Shown: piece after piece, positions 1 to 7,263 of the stretch
How the letters are laid out: the number at the start of each line of letters is the position of its first letter
Position numbering within the stretch: position 1 is the stretch's first letter
Assembly: GCA_038198445.1 (NCBI GenBank)
Contig: JBBPZZ010000142.1
Span: 1-8,655, forward strand
DNA length: 8,655 nt
Direction of reading: 5' to 3'
Origin: JACDDK01 sp038198445
GTDB lineage: Bacteria > Actinomycetota > Rubrobacteria > Rubrobacterales > Rubrobacteraceae
Notes under the pieces: model-generated
The model's database searches: none
Seen by the model: the letters and a program-made list of their open reading frames with translations, nothing else
What the model was told of the DNA's origin: nothing
Made by a program: the position numbers and the translations under genes

Positions 1-1140
1 ATCCAGTACCCGGTTACCTCTCTGGATAGCGTCAGGATCGACTCGACCGTGGATTACGTGAATACGCTGGCCGTCGTGCTTGGTATGGGGATAGCGCTGG
101 CCCTCGCCCGGATGACGCAGGTGCGGAACGCGGCTTTTCGGGGCCTCTACGCTGTATTGATTCTCGCCTTCCTCGTCGCGCTGTACCTCACTGCTTCCCG
201 TGGCGGCATCGCCTCGCTGGGGATGGGTTTGATCTTTCTTTTCGTCCTTTCCAGTCACCGGTTGCGGATGCTCACTAACCTGCTGTTGCTCTCAGCTCCC
301 GGAGCCTGGCTGGTCTTCGAGATGCGGAGCCTGGACGGCCTGTGGCGGGCAGACGTGCCGGACAAACTCAAGATTGCCGACGGGACCACCTTCAGGAACT
401 ATCTCATAATGGCGCTCGTGGTGGCCTTTGTGTTGCAACTGGTCTACTCATTGTTGGCTAATAGATACGAGCTAATGCCAATGGGCCGCCGCGTGCTCGG
501 TATTCTAGCCGTGGGAGTCATATTGCTCACGTCCTGCGCTGGGGCATTCGTGGTCATAAACCACTATGGAGGAATAGGCAACACTTACAGCACCCTCGTC
601 ACCAAGCCGGACAATACCAAAGACGTAAACAAGCGGCTTGCCTCGGCCAGCATAGGCTTCCGGCAGGATTACTGGAAAGTAGCCTGGGAGTCATGGAAGG
701 AGCATCCGCTGACCGGCACTGGCGCTGGTACTTTCCAGTTCACCTGGCTCAAGGACCGTCCCATAGATACCGGGGTGAAACAGGTCCACAACCTGTATCT
801 GGAGCAAGGTACGGAGACCGGCGTGTTCGCATTCCTGGTGCTCATCGCCTTTGCCGCAGCTCTCGTCGGTTATACGGCGCGGGCCATCTGGAGATCCAGG
901 GCGGAAGGTGACCGGCGTGTGCTGCTGGCGGGGCTGGGGGCGGTGGTCGTGACTTATCTCATCTCTTCGACTATCGAATGGCACTGGTATATACCGGCTT
1001 CGACGCTCTTTTTCTTCTTCCTGGCGGCGGTGACCGTGAAGTTTGCAGCGAAACCGGAGTGGAGCGACTCCGAGGCGGAATCCACTCCCGTTACTGGCAA
1101 CAGCGCCCCTGAGGAGCATCCCAGGCAGCAATCTCTCTGA
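1..1140 (+). CDS. O-antigen ligase / Wzy polymerase-like membrane protein (5'-truncated)
   Basis: Integral membrane protein of the O-antigen ligase/polymerase superfamily (Wzy_C type), which joins lipid-linked glycan units at the outer face of the membrane. The frame is open from base 1 with no stop, so the gene begins upstream; GTG 49 is only an internal candidate start and lies in the middle of a family-like stretch (DYVNTLAVVLG). Visible marks are hydrophobic helices throughout, the TASRGG motif near 190-207 that opens the Wzy_C region, a polar extracytoplasmic loop (about 600-830) with the pattern RQDYWKVAWESWKEHPLTGTGAG, shortened here to its key parts RQDYW and HPLTGTGAG, then VHNLYLEQGTETG at 784-822, two or three closing helices, and a polar Glu/Ser-rich C-terminal tail. 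It is followed 18 or 45 bases later by the flippase. Polymerase is favoured over LPS ligase because the host looks Gram-positive, but sequence alone cannot separate the two roles. Confidence 0.88.
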   Translation: MQYPVTSLDSVRIDSTVDYVNTLAVVLGMGIALALARMTQVRNAAFRGLYAVLILAFLVALYLTASRGGIASLGMGLIFLFVLSSHRLRMLTNLLLLSAPGAWLVFEMRSLDGLWRADVPDKLKIADGTTFRNYLIMALVVAFVLQLVYSLLANRYELMPMGRRVLGILAVGVILLTSCAGAFVVINHYGGIGNTYSTLVTKPDNTKDVNKRLASASIGFRQDYWKVAWESWKEHPLTGTGAGTFQFTWLKDRPIDTGVKQVHNLYLEQGTETGVFAFLVLIAFAAALVGYTARAIWRSRAEGDRRVLLAGLGAVVVTYLISSTIEWHWYIPASTLFFFFLAAVTVKFAAKPEWSDSEAESTPVTGNSAPEEHPRQQSL

Positions 1141-1158
1141 ACGCTCGATTGAAGCGTT
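1140..1158 (+). other. Small hairpin between the polymerase-like gene and the flippase gene
   Basis: AACGCT (1140-1145) and AGCGTT (1153-1158) are perfectly complementary around a 7-base loop. The stem begins at the last base of the upstream stop codon and ends directly before GTG 1159. No T-run follows, so it is not a convincing terminator. It could modulate coupling between the two genes, or be chance; six base pairs is little. Confidence 0.3.
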
Positions 1159-1185
1159 GTGGGGGAGAGCATATCATCGGGACCG

Positions 1186-2748
1186 ATGAGCACCGGGCAG
1201 CCTCGACTGGATAAAGACTATAAAGCCTATGTGGGACGGATCGCCCGCGGGGCCGGGGTCAGTTCCGCCGGTCAGGGCGTGGGGCGTCTGCTGGGCTACG
1301 CCACGCGCGTCGCGATAGCGCGAATGCACGGCCCGGCGCAGCTCGGGTTCTACGCGCTGGGAGTTACGCTCGCGCAGGTGGTGAACGTACTCGCCCAGTT
1401 CGGTATGGACAACGGCGTAGTGCGCTACGTCGCCCACTACAGAGCGGGAGGCGACACTGCTCGGGTCCGTGGGACCATATTGCAGGCCCTTGCAGTGACC
1501 TTCGCATTAAGCGTGGCGCTATCGGCCGGTACGTTCCTCGGGGCGGGATTTCTCTCGGATCAGGTCTTCGGCAAACCTTTCCTGGAGACAATGTTCCGGG
1601 CCTTCGCCGTCGCCATACCATTCCTTACGCTAATGAGCATGACGCTGTGGGCGAGCCAGGGTTTCCAGACGGTGAAGTACGCGACCCTGGTGCAGCAAAT
1701 CCTGCGTCCGCTGGTGAACTTGGCGCTCGTCTTCGTCTTCTACCTGTTCGGGGTGCAGGTACTCGGGGCGGTCGCGGCGTACATACTCTCGATGGTCTTC
1801 GGTTCGGCGGCGGCGCTGTATTACCTGACGAAAGTCTTCCCGGACCTCACCGGGAGCAGGATAGAGCCGAAGTACGAGAGCCGCGAGCTTTCGGCGGTCT
1901 CGGGACCGATGATCGTCGCGAACCTCACACAGTACGCGAACCTCTGGACGGCGGTTATATTACTCGGGATCTTCGAGCCCGCGCCGGTGGTTGGTATCTA
2001 CGACGTGGCGGCCCGCACGGCGGGGCTCTCGACGCTTGTTTTGATATCTTTCGGCGGTATCTTCTCGCCCATGGCGTCGAGCCTTCATCGGCAAGGGCTG
2101 CTCCGGGACCTCCGCTACCTCTACGAGGACGTCTCCCGATGGGCGTTTACCGGAGCCCTGATCTTCTTCCTCATAACGGCAATGCTATCGAAGGACATCA
2201 TGCGGGTTTTCGGGGACGAGTTCGTCTCTGGTTGGCCGGTGATCGTGGTGATCTCCGCCGCCCAACTCTTCAACTCCTCCGTCGGGCCGACAGTCCGCCT
2301 TCTGGCGATGACCGGCCACCAGAAAGCGGTCATGGTCTCGACGGTCGGCTCCGCCCTAATCGCCGCTGTTCTGGGTCTGCTGCTCGTACCGGCCTTCGGA
2401 ATTCTGGGAGCGGCAGCGGCGACGGCGGCGGCCCTCGTCTCCGCGAACGCCGCCACCCTGTACTTCGTCCGCCGCGGGCTGGGGTTCTGGCCCTATGGAC
2501 GCCTGTACGCGAAGCCCGTGCTGGCCGGTATCGCCACGGCGTTGATGATCCTCGCCGCTCGCTCGTTTGTACCAGCATACACTGGTCTTCCGGCGCTTCT
2601 GCTTCTAGCCCCGCTTGCCCTGATCTCTTTCTTCATGCTGCTCTATCTCCTGGGTCTTAGCCCGAGTGACCGCCAGTTCCTGTCTTCGTTCCGGGCCGGG
2701 CTCGCCCGGACGTTACACTGGCCCATACCGGAGAAAAAAGGTAGATGA
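1186..2748 (+). CDS. Wzx/MATE-like polysaccharide flippase
   Basis: Multi-spanning membrane transporter of the MOP superfamily (polysaccharide biosynthesis protein, RfbX/Wzx type) that would flip the undecaprenyl-linked repeat unit outward. About 12-14 hydrophobic helices are separated by short loops. The N-terminal helix region has the typical pattern AGVSSAGQGVGRLLGYATR, followed by a GPAQLGFYALGVT segment and a second homologous half beginning near SGPMIVANLTQYANLW. Length of 520-529 aa is normal to slightly long. The start is uncertain: GTG 1159 gives 529 aa and ATG 1186 gives 520 aa. ATG was chosen because the extra nine residues look non-coding, although neither has a good ribosome binding site (GGGGAG at 1162-1167 is 18 bases from ATG). 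The stop overlaps the sulfotransferase ATG by four bases (ATGA), indicating translational coupling. Confidence 0.92.
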   Translation: MSTGQPRLDKDYKAYVGRIARGAGVSSAGQGVGRLLGYATRVAIARMHGPAQLGFYALGVTLAQVVNVLAQFGMDNGVVRYVAHYRAGGDTARVRGTILQALAVTFALSVALSAGTFLGAGFLSDQVFGKPFLETMFRAFAVAIPFLTLMSMTLWASQGFQTVKYATLVQQILRPLVNLALVFVFYLFGVQVLGAVAAYILSMVFGSAAALYYLTKVFPDLTGSRIEPKYESRELSAVSGPMIVANLTQYANLWTAVILLGIFEPAPVVGIYDVAARTAGLSTLVLISFGGIFSPMASSLHRQGLLRDLRYLYEDVSRWAFTGALIFFLITAMLSKDIMRVFGDEFVSGWPVIVVISAAQLFNSSVGPTVRLLAMTGHQKAVMVSTVGSALIAAVLGLLLVPAFGILGAAAATAAALVSANAATLYFVRRGLGFWPYGRLYAKPVLAGIATALMILAARSFVPAYTGLPALLLLAPLALISFFMLLYLLGLSPSDRQFLSSFRAGLARTLHWPIPEKKGR

Positions 2749-3695
2749 GAAGTTCCGGGCAACTCGTAGCGCGTAGCATGGGCGAGCGATTGCTTTCCGG
2801 ACTCTACGTGGACTCGAACAGGGACCTTCGCAACTCAACTTTTCTGGCGGGAAGTGGCCGGAGCGGGACGACCTGGCTCTCGGAGGTCATCAACTACAGG
2901 CGCGACCATCGCTATATCTTCGAGCCGTTCAACCCGGAGAAAGTAAGCATCTGCCGTCATTTCCGGTCCAAACAGTACCTCAGACCAGACGATAAGAGAG
3001 AAGAATTTATCGAGCCGGCGCGGAAGATCCTGTCGGGCGGATTGCGGAACGGCTGGACGGACAGGTTCCATCGCGTATTTATCGCGCGGCGACGCTTGAT
3101 AAAAGACATCCGGGCCAACCTCTTGTTGGGCTGGATGCGGGCCAACTTCCCGGAGATGCGGATAGTCCTGCTTCTCAGGCACCCTTACGCCGTTGTTGCC
3201 TCCAGGCTCGCGTTGGGCTGGAGAGACAACCTCGCCGAGACGATGGAGCAGGAGGACCTCGTCGCGGACTATCTCTCTCCGGTGGAGGATGAGATACGCT
3301 CCGCGCGCGACGACTTCGAGCGCCACCTCTTTCTCTGGTGTATAGACAACTACGTGCCATTAGCGCAGTTTTCGCCCGGAGAGATCCAAGTCGCTTTCTA
3401 CGAAAACCTGCTTGTCTCCCCTGAGAAAGAACTCCAGAGCCTCTTCACGTTTCTCGGCGGGCGGGTGGACGAGAGAGTCTACGGACAGATGTATCGTCCT
3501 TCGCCATCGAGCCGCGAAGATACGAAGCGGGCTTTAGATGGATGGCGAAACTCCGTGAGCAAGGCCCAAATCAGGCGGGCTGGAGAGATCCTCGGTCTCT
3601 TCGGCCTGGACCGGATCTACGGCGAAGACTTGATGCCTGATCCCGAAGGCGCGCTCGATTTGATGCGCGCGGGACCCGAGGAGGCGTCCGGTTGA
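2745..3695 (+). CDS. PAPS-dependent sulfotransferase family protein
   Basis: Predicted soluble cytoplasmic sulfotransferase, 316 aa, moving a sulfuryl group from PAPS to a hydroxyl or amine, most likely on a sugar given the neighbours. The 5'-phosphosulfate-binding loop is GSGRSGTTWL at residues 36-45. The 3'-phosphate-binding segment is RIVLLLRHPYAVVASR at 139-154, with Arg145 and Ser153 eight residues apart, the spacing found in characterised sulfotransferases. Glu60 in IFEPFNP sits where related carbohydrate sulfotransferases carry a catalytic acid or base (inference). A C-terminal basic stretch with WRNSVSKAQIRR (267-278) resembles the late cofactor-binding region. ATG 2745 overlaps the flippase stop, with GGAG at 2730-2733 as ribosome binding site. 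The gene ends in a 4-base TTGA overlap with the next. The acceptor is unknown; a lipid or small-molecule substrate cannot be excluded. Confidence 0.9.
   Translation: MRSSGQLVARSMGERLLSGLYVDSNRDLRNSTFLAGSGRSGTTWLSEVINYRRDHRYIFEPFNPEKVSICRHFRSKQYLRPDDKREEFIEPARKILSGGLRNGWTDRFHRVFIARRRLIKDIRANLLLGWMRANFPEMRIVLLLRHPYAVVASRLALGWRDNLAETMEQEDLVADYLSPVEDEIRSARDDFERHLFLWCIDNYVPLAQFSPGEIQVAFYENLLVSPEKELQSLFTFLGGRVDERVYGQMYRPSPSSREDTKRALDGWRNSVSKAQIRRAGEILGLFGLDRIYGEDLMPDPEGALDLMRAGPEEASG
3678..3684 (+). promoter_or_regulatory. Strong Shine-Dalgarno site for the glycosyltransferase TTG start
   Basis: GAGGAGG lies 7 bases before TTG 3692, inside the end of the sulfotransferase gene. It is the best ribosome binding site in the operon and fixes the TTG as the start, overlapping the upstream TGA. 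Confidence 0.8.
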
Positions 3696-4816
3696 GCAAA
3701 CCGCCGGTGATTCTTCTCTCGGGGATACGATGGAACTTCCTCTGGCAGCGTCATCAGGCCCTCGCTACCCTCTTCGCCCGCGCCGGATACCCGACGGTCT
3801 TCGTCGAGACCACGGGTTTCGCCAATCCTCGTCCAAGCCGGGACGCGCTCCGCAAGGTCGCCGCCCGGATCAGGGACTCGGGACGCGCGGATCGCGTGGA
3901 TCCGGAGCACGGACTCACTATCTACGCGCCGCTTACCGCGCCCCCGACCAACAAACTCTTCCGGCGGCTCAACTCGAAGCTCCTGGCGCCGCGAGTAGTC
4001 CGGGATCTCCTCTCGATTACCGGGCCGGACCCGGTAGTCGTCGCCTACCCGCCAACCCGGACGACGTTGGATCTTATCTCCGGTCTGCGTCCGCGACTCC
4101 TGCTCTACGACTGCTCCGAGGACTACGAAGGGTTTGTCGGAGTGCCTGACGACATCGCAAAGACCGAGCGCGAGCTACTCCGGCGCGCGGATCTCGTCTC
4201 CTGCACCTCTACCCCCCTTTTGGAGAAGCTGCGCTCCATCCGGGCGGACGCTTTCCTCAGCGGTCCCGGTGTCGAGTACGAACGCTTCGCGGTCTTGCAA
4301 AGCGGGCGACCCAAAGATATTCGCACCCTTTGCTTCTTCGGACATCTGAGCCGCGAGCGGATAGATTTCCCCGCGCTCAGAGCCCTGGCCGCGGCGGGGT
4401 TCGAGGTGCGCCTGATCGGCGGACTGGGCCGCGTGGAGAGAAGTTTCCTCGAAACACCCGGAATCGACTATCGGGGAGAGGTCCCTCATGCGGATCTCCC
4501 GGCGGCGCTCGAAGGTGTGGATGCGTTCGTGCTCCCTTACCAGATGAACAGGCTCACGCGGGGGATCTCGCCCGCCAAGACTTACGAGTGCCTGGCAACG
4601 GGCCTGCCGGTGGTGGGCGCTCCGATACCGGCTCTGGCGGAGTTGGAAGAGCACGTCTATCTCGCCAGAAGGCCCGAAGAGTATGTGGAAGTCTTGCGAA
4701 GTCTGCGAGAGTTAGAGACCGAAGAGAGGATTCGGGCGAGGATGGATCTCGCGCGCCGGAATTCCTGGGAGCGGCGGTTCGAGGAACTGGAGCGTCGGCT
4801 GTGGAACAGGCTGTAG
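3692..4816 (+). CDS. GT-B fold (GT4-like) glycosyltransferase
   Basis: Cytoplasmic glycosyltransferase, 374 aa, likely to add a sugar to the lipid-linked unit. The N-terminal half begins with a Rossmann strand (PPVILLSGIRW, residues 4-14), then the WQRHQ pattern (18-22) and LLYDCSEDYEGF (137-148), which are familiar from the TuaH-like/GT4 group. The C-terminal half shows GPGVEYERF (191-199) at the domain linker, the strand CFFGHLSRERIDFPAL (214-229), and the nucleotide-sugar site ISPAKTYECLATGLPVVGAP (292-311). Glu299 is the second Glu of the GT4 EX7E motif; the first position is Gly291 here, so the motif is incomplete. The start is TTG with a near-perfect GAGGAGG site. The next gene begins 7 bases after the stop. 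Donor, acceptor and linkage cannot be read from sequence. Confidence 0.87.
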   Translation: MSKPPVILLSGIRWNFLWQRHQALATLFARAGYPTVFVETTGFANPRPSRDALRKVAARIRDSGRADRVDPEHGLTIYAPLTAPPTNKLFRRLNSKLLAPRVVRDLLSITGPDPVVVAYPPTRTTLDLISGLRPRLLLYDCSEDYEGFVGVPDDIAKTERELLRRADLVSCTSTPLLEKLRSIRADAFLSGPGVEYERFAVLQSGRPKDIRTLCFFGHLSRERIDFPALRALAAAGFEVRLIGGLGRVERSFLETPGIDYRGEVPHADLPAALEGVDAFVLPYQMNRLTRGISPAKTYECLATGLPVVGAPIPALAELEEHVYLARRPEEYVEVLRSLRELETEERIRARMDLARRNSWERRFEELERRLWNRL

Positions 4817-4823
4817 GCAGCGT

Positions 4824-5603
4824 TTGAACAGGGTAAAGGTGCTTGGCGTCGGGATGGACCCGCTAACTGTGGAGGAGCTCGAAGAGGAGATTCGGCGCTT
4901 CATCACGGATGGGGAACACGCTCTCGTGCTAAACGCCAACGCGCATTGTCTCAACCTCTGCTACGAGGACTACAGGTTGCGGGGTTTCTTGAATGGCGCT
5001 TCCGTGGTCTTCTGCGACGGAGCAGGAGTGATGCTCGCCGCGAGGATTCTCGGCCGTCGAATCCCGCAGAGGATCACCTACGCCGACTGGATCCAGCGTC
5101 TGGCCGCCCTGGCCGAGACCGAGAGTTTCTCCCTCTACTTTCTCGGCGCCCGGCCCGGTGTCGCGGAGAAGGCCGCCAGGCGTCTTAGAGCTCGGCATCC
5201 CAGGCTGAAGATCGCCGGTACGCGGCACGGTTACTTCGATCACTCCGCCGGGAGCCCGGAGAACGAGGCGGTGCTGGCCGGCATCAACGCCGCCGCGCCG
5301 GATATTCTGGTGGTCGGTTTCGGAATGCCGCTCCAGGAGTACTGGTTGATGGAGAATTGGGACCGGGTAAACGCGAACGTCGCCCTCACCGGCGGAGCCG
5401 TCTTCGATTATGCTGCTGGAGAGTTGCGGCGGGGTCCACGTTCCATGACGGCGCACGGTTTCGAGTGGCTCGCCCGGTTATTCATCGAGCCGCGAAGGTT
5501 GTGGCGGCGGTATCTAATCGGCAACCCGTTGTTCCTGATCCGGGTACTAAGACAACGCATATTTCCCAAAAGGGACAGTCCACAAGAGCAAGATCAAAGG
5601 TAG
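4824..5603 (+). CDS. WecG/TagA/CpsF family glycosyltransferase
   Basis: Member of glycosyltransferase family 26, whose characterised members add the second sugar (for example ManNAc or its uronic acid) to an undecaprenyl-diphosphate-linked sugar at the membrane. The 259 aa protein spans the full family length. Seen in order are the N-terminal VKVLGVGMDPLTVEE (residues 4-18), VLNANAHCLN (35-44), VVFCDGAGVMLAARILG (61-77) with Asp65 at the position of the proposed catalytic Asp of TagA, Arg83, SLYFLGARPGVAEKAARRL (103-121), DILVVGFGMPLQEYW (160-174), TGGAVFDYAAGELRRGP (189-205), and the basic, aromatic tail FEWLARLFIEPRRLWRRY (213-230) that helps bind the membrane. TTG 4824 is taken because translation from it gives the canonical family N-terminus; AGG at 4815-4817 is only a weak ribosome binding site. 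The gene sits 7 bases after its neighbour, so coupling is likely. Confidence 0.93.
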   Translation: MNRVKVLGVGMDPLTVEELEEEIRRFITDGEHALVLNANAHCLNLCYEDYRLRGFLNGASVVFCDGAGVMLAARILGRRIPQRITYADWIQRLAALAETESFSLYFLGARPGVAEKAARRLRARHPRLKIAGTRHGYFDHSAGSPENEAVLAGINAAAPDILVVGFGMPLQEYWLMENWDRVNANVALTGGAVFDYAAGELRRGPRSMTAHGFEWLARLFIEPRRLWRRYLIGNPLFLIRVLRQRIFPKRDSPQEQDQR

Positions 5604-5732
5604 ACGAGAATCATGCGGTGTTTCGATCCACCGTGCGGATAGGCGCGCTTCACGGCGGTATACTAGGTTTTCGTAGGCAGTGCGGAACAAACCTCGAAGT
5701 GCGATCTGAAGAAGCTATTTGACATAAAGTCC
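5604..5732 (+). other. 129-base gap within the cluster
   Basis: This is the only sizeable gap between cluster genes before 7074. It holds a TATACT box (5659-5664), a TTGACA hexamer (5719-5724), small competing stems (CGGTG 5616-5620 with CACCG 5629-5633; CCGTG 5631-5635 with CACGG 5651-5655) and a repeated GTGCGGA (5633-5639 and 5680-5686). No T-run after a stem marks a terminator and no small gene is evident. A transcription start for the sugar transferase is plausible. Confidence 0.4.
5659..5664 (+). promoter_or_regulatory. Candidate -10 box upstream of the sugar transferase gene
   Basis: TATACT matches the bacterial -10 consensus at five of six bases and lies about 70 bases before the TTG start. 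No good -35 hexamer sits 16-18 bases upstream; GTGCGG at 5633-5638 is a weak match at a 20-base distance. It is proposed mainly because it lies in the only long gap between the cluster genes. Confidence 0.28.
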
Positions 5733-7073
5733 TTGAGAAGGTTCCTCAGCATCTCGGTCTTGATGCTGGCGGATTCGGCGGCGCTGATTCTGGGCCTGGC
5801 AGCGGCGGCATTCGTTGCAGGCGGCGGCGTAAAGGTAAGAGAAGTTTTGTACTACGCGCCGGCCTTACTCGCCATCTGGATCCTGCTTCTCTTCTCGTTC
5901 CATCTGTACGACCGGGCCAGAGTACGGAGAGACCCTGGAGCGCTGCTCGCGTCCACGCTCTCGTGGGCCGGCCTGATGTTTCTGGCAGTGGCGATCTATC
6001 CCGTGGCTGGTCTGGGGGCGGGGGAAGTGTTGCTGGCGGCGGCCTTCGCCTTGATCGCGAGCAGCATACTTCGTTTGCTCTACGAGCAGGGTATCGAGAT
6101 GATCTTCCGCAGGGGACTTGGATTGGTCCCCACCATCGTTATCGGCAACGCGGAAGAACGCGCCCGCGTGCGCCGGATGATGAGACCGTCTTCCGGCGCA
6201 AACCCGGTAGTGGGGGAGGTGGACCTCGGTGAGAGTATAGACCTCCCGGCGCTGCGTAAGACGTTGGACGGAACCAATGCCCGCGGCATCATACTCGCCG
6301 GCGCGGAGCGGATACCGGACGAGGAGCTCCTGGATCTCCTGCGCTCCGTGCGGCTGCGCGGCGTTCGGATGAGAGTCGTACCTGGAGCCCTCGCCCTGAT
6401 GCGGAGCCGCCCGGTCCTCTCCCACAGTATGGGCCTGCCGCTCCTCGAAGCACACTATCCGCGCCTGGACAACACGCAAAGGTCTATGAAACGCGCTCTC
6501 GATGTGGCCGTTTCGCTTGCGGGTCTTATCCTGCTTTCGCCGCTCTTCCTCATAGTCGCTCTGGCGATCAAGCACGACTCGCCAGGCCCTGTCTTGTTCC
6601 GTCAGAAACGGGCCGGGGTCGACGAGAAGGTCTTTATCTGCTACATGTTCCGCTCCATGTACCAGGATTCCGAACAACGCCAGGAGGAACTCGAGAGACT
6701 GAACGAGGCGGATGGACCGGTCTTCAAGATAAAGGAAGATCCTCGCGTAACGAAGGTCGGGCGTTTCCTGAGACGCTGGAGCATAGACGAGTTGCCGCAG
6801 CTCATAAACGTCCTGAAAGGCGAGATGAGCGTGGTCGGGCCGCGCCCGCTGCCCATGCGGGACTTCGAGAGGATGGGCGAGTTGCACAAACGGCGCCTCG
6901 CGGCCATCCCAGGCATGAGCGGCTACTGGCAGATCAGCGGCAGGAGCAAGCTCTCGTTCGAGGAGATGGTGCGCCTGGACTTGTACTACATAGAGAACTG
7001 GTCGCTCTCTTTCGACCTCAAGATCATCCTAAAGACTCTGGGCGCCGTCCTGCGCCGCGATGGCGCTTACTGA
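5733..7073 (+). CDS. Polyprenyl-phosphate sugar-1-phosphate transferase (WbaP/WcaJ-like)
   Basis: Initiating enzyme that moves a sugar-1-phosphate from a UDP-sugar to undecaprenyl phosphate at the cytoplasmic face. The 446 aa protein has the full long architecture: four hydrophobic helices (about 5-30, 39-57, 72-92, 97-117), a CoA-binding-like middle domain (about 130-235, starting TIVIGNAEERARV), then the catalytic Bac_transf domain from MKRALDVAVSLAGLILL (252-268). Catalytic landmarks are DSPGPVLFRQKRAG (282-295), FKIKEDPRVTKVGRFLRRWS (331-350), the Asp352-Glu353 dyad in SIDELPQ, VVGPRP (367-372), PGMSGYWQISGRS (393-405) and a C-terminal YYIENWSLSFDLKII stretch. One oddity is Met305 in CYMFRSM, where the family normally has Lys. 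TTG 5733 is the only usable start after the in-frame stop at 5664; it lacks a clear ribosome binding site. The sugar is unknown. Confidence 0.94.
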   Translation: MRRFLSISVLMLADSAALILGLAAAAFVAGGGVKVREVLYYAPALLAIWILLLFSFHLYDRARVRRDPGALLASTLSWAGLMFLAVAIYPVAGLGAGEVLLAAAFALIASSILRLLYEQGIEMIFRRGLGLVPTIVIGNAEERARVRRMMRPSSGANPVVGEVDLGESIDLPALRKTLDGTNARGIILAGAERIPDEELLDLLRSVRLRGVRMRVVPGALALMRSRPVLSHSMGLPLLEAHYPRLDNTQRSMKRALDVAVSLAGLILLSPLFLIVALAIKHDSPGPVLFRQKRAGVDEKVFICYMFRSMYQDSEQRQEELERLNEADGPVFKIKEDPRVTKVGRFLRRWSIDELPQLINVLKGEMSVVGPRPLPMRDFERMGELHKRRLAAIPGMSGYWQISGRSKLSFEEMVRLDLYYIENWSLSFDLKIILKTLGAVLRRDGAY

Positions 7074-7079
7074 TAGTAG
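7071..7079 (+). other. Three tandem in-frame stop codons
   Basis: The sugar transferase ends TGA-TAG-TAG in one frame. This gives very tight termination, or is chance. Confidence 0.9.
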
Positions 7080-7263
7080 TTCGTCTCCGGGTAGTCCGAG
7101 CGCGGATACTGCCTGGGCTACGGTTCTTCCGGCGCTAGAAATACTCTGATCGGGCTGTGGTACATTTTATCGGCCGCGGATGCCGGGGCTCGATAGTGAG
7201 AGCCAATCCATCTTGTATTAAAGTATGCCGGGCTCGCGGACTGGCGGCAGGAGATGAGACGTA
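7074..7263 (+). other. 190-base intergenic region before the sulfatase-fold gene
   Basis: The region is more AT-rich than its surroundings around 7138-7170 and 7205-7227. Candidate signals are TGG-TACATT at 7158-7166 (a weak extended -10), TATTAA at 7216-7221 (a weak -10), the left arm of a 10-base inverted repeat at 7218-7227, and the AGGAGA ribosome binding site at 7249-7254. An 8-pair stem with two G-U pairs (7091-7098 with 7114-7121) and a GGCTC/GAGCC stem (7187-7191 with 7200-7204) are possible, but neither is followed by a T-run. I see no gene here. The layout suggests that the downstream gene has its own promoter. Confidence 0.5.

Noticed and set aside
1647..2660. 337-codon open frame in another + frame inside the flippase gene
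   Set aside because: The translation is Gly/Arg/Pro-rich without domains, whereas the flippase frame gives a coherent membrane protein. High GC explains the lack of stops.
5654..5661. GGCGGTAT resembling the ops element (GGCGGTAG) of JUMPstart sequences
   Set aside because: Seven of eight bases match, but the rest of the element is absent, and RfaH-type control at ops is a Gram-negative feature. Chance is likely.
5719..5724. Exact TTGACA hexamer as a -35 box
   Set aside because: The -10 position 17 bases downstream reads TTCCTC and falls inside the coding region after TTG 5733, so it cannot drive this gene from the annotated start.
5865..6887. 340-codon open frame on the - strand opposite the sugar transferase
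   Set aside because: Its translation shows no family signature and is rich in His/Gln/Arg, as expected from the reverse complement of the conserved catalytic gene.
7091..7121. Possible terminator hairpin after the sugar transferase
   Set aside because: The stem has eight pairs including two G-U, with a 15-base loop, and is followed by GGTTCTTCC rather than a T-run.
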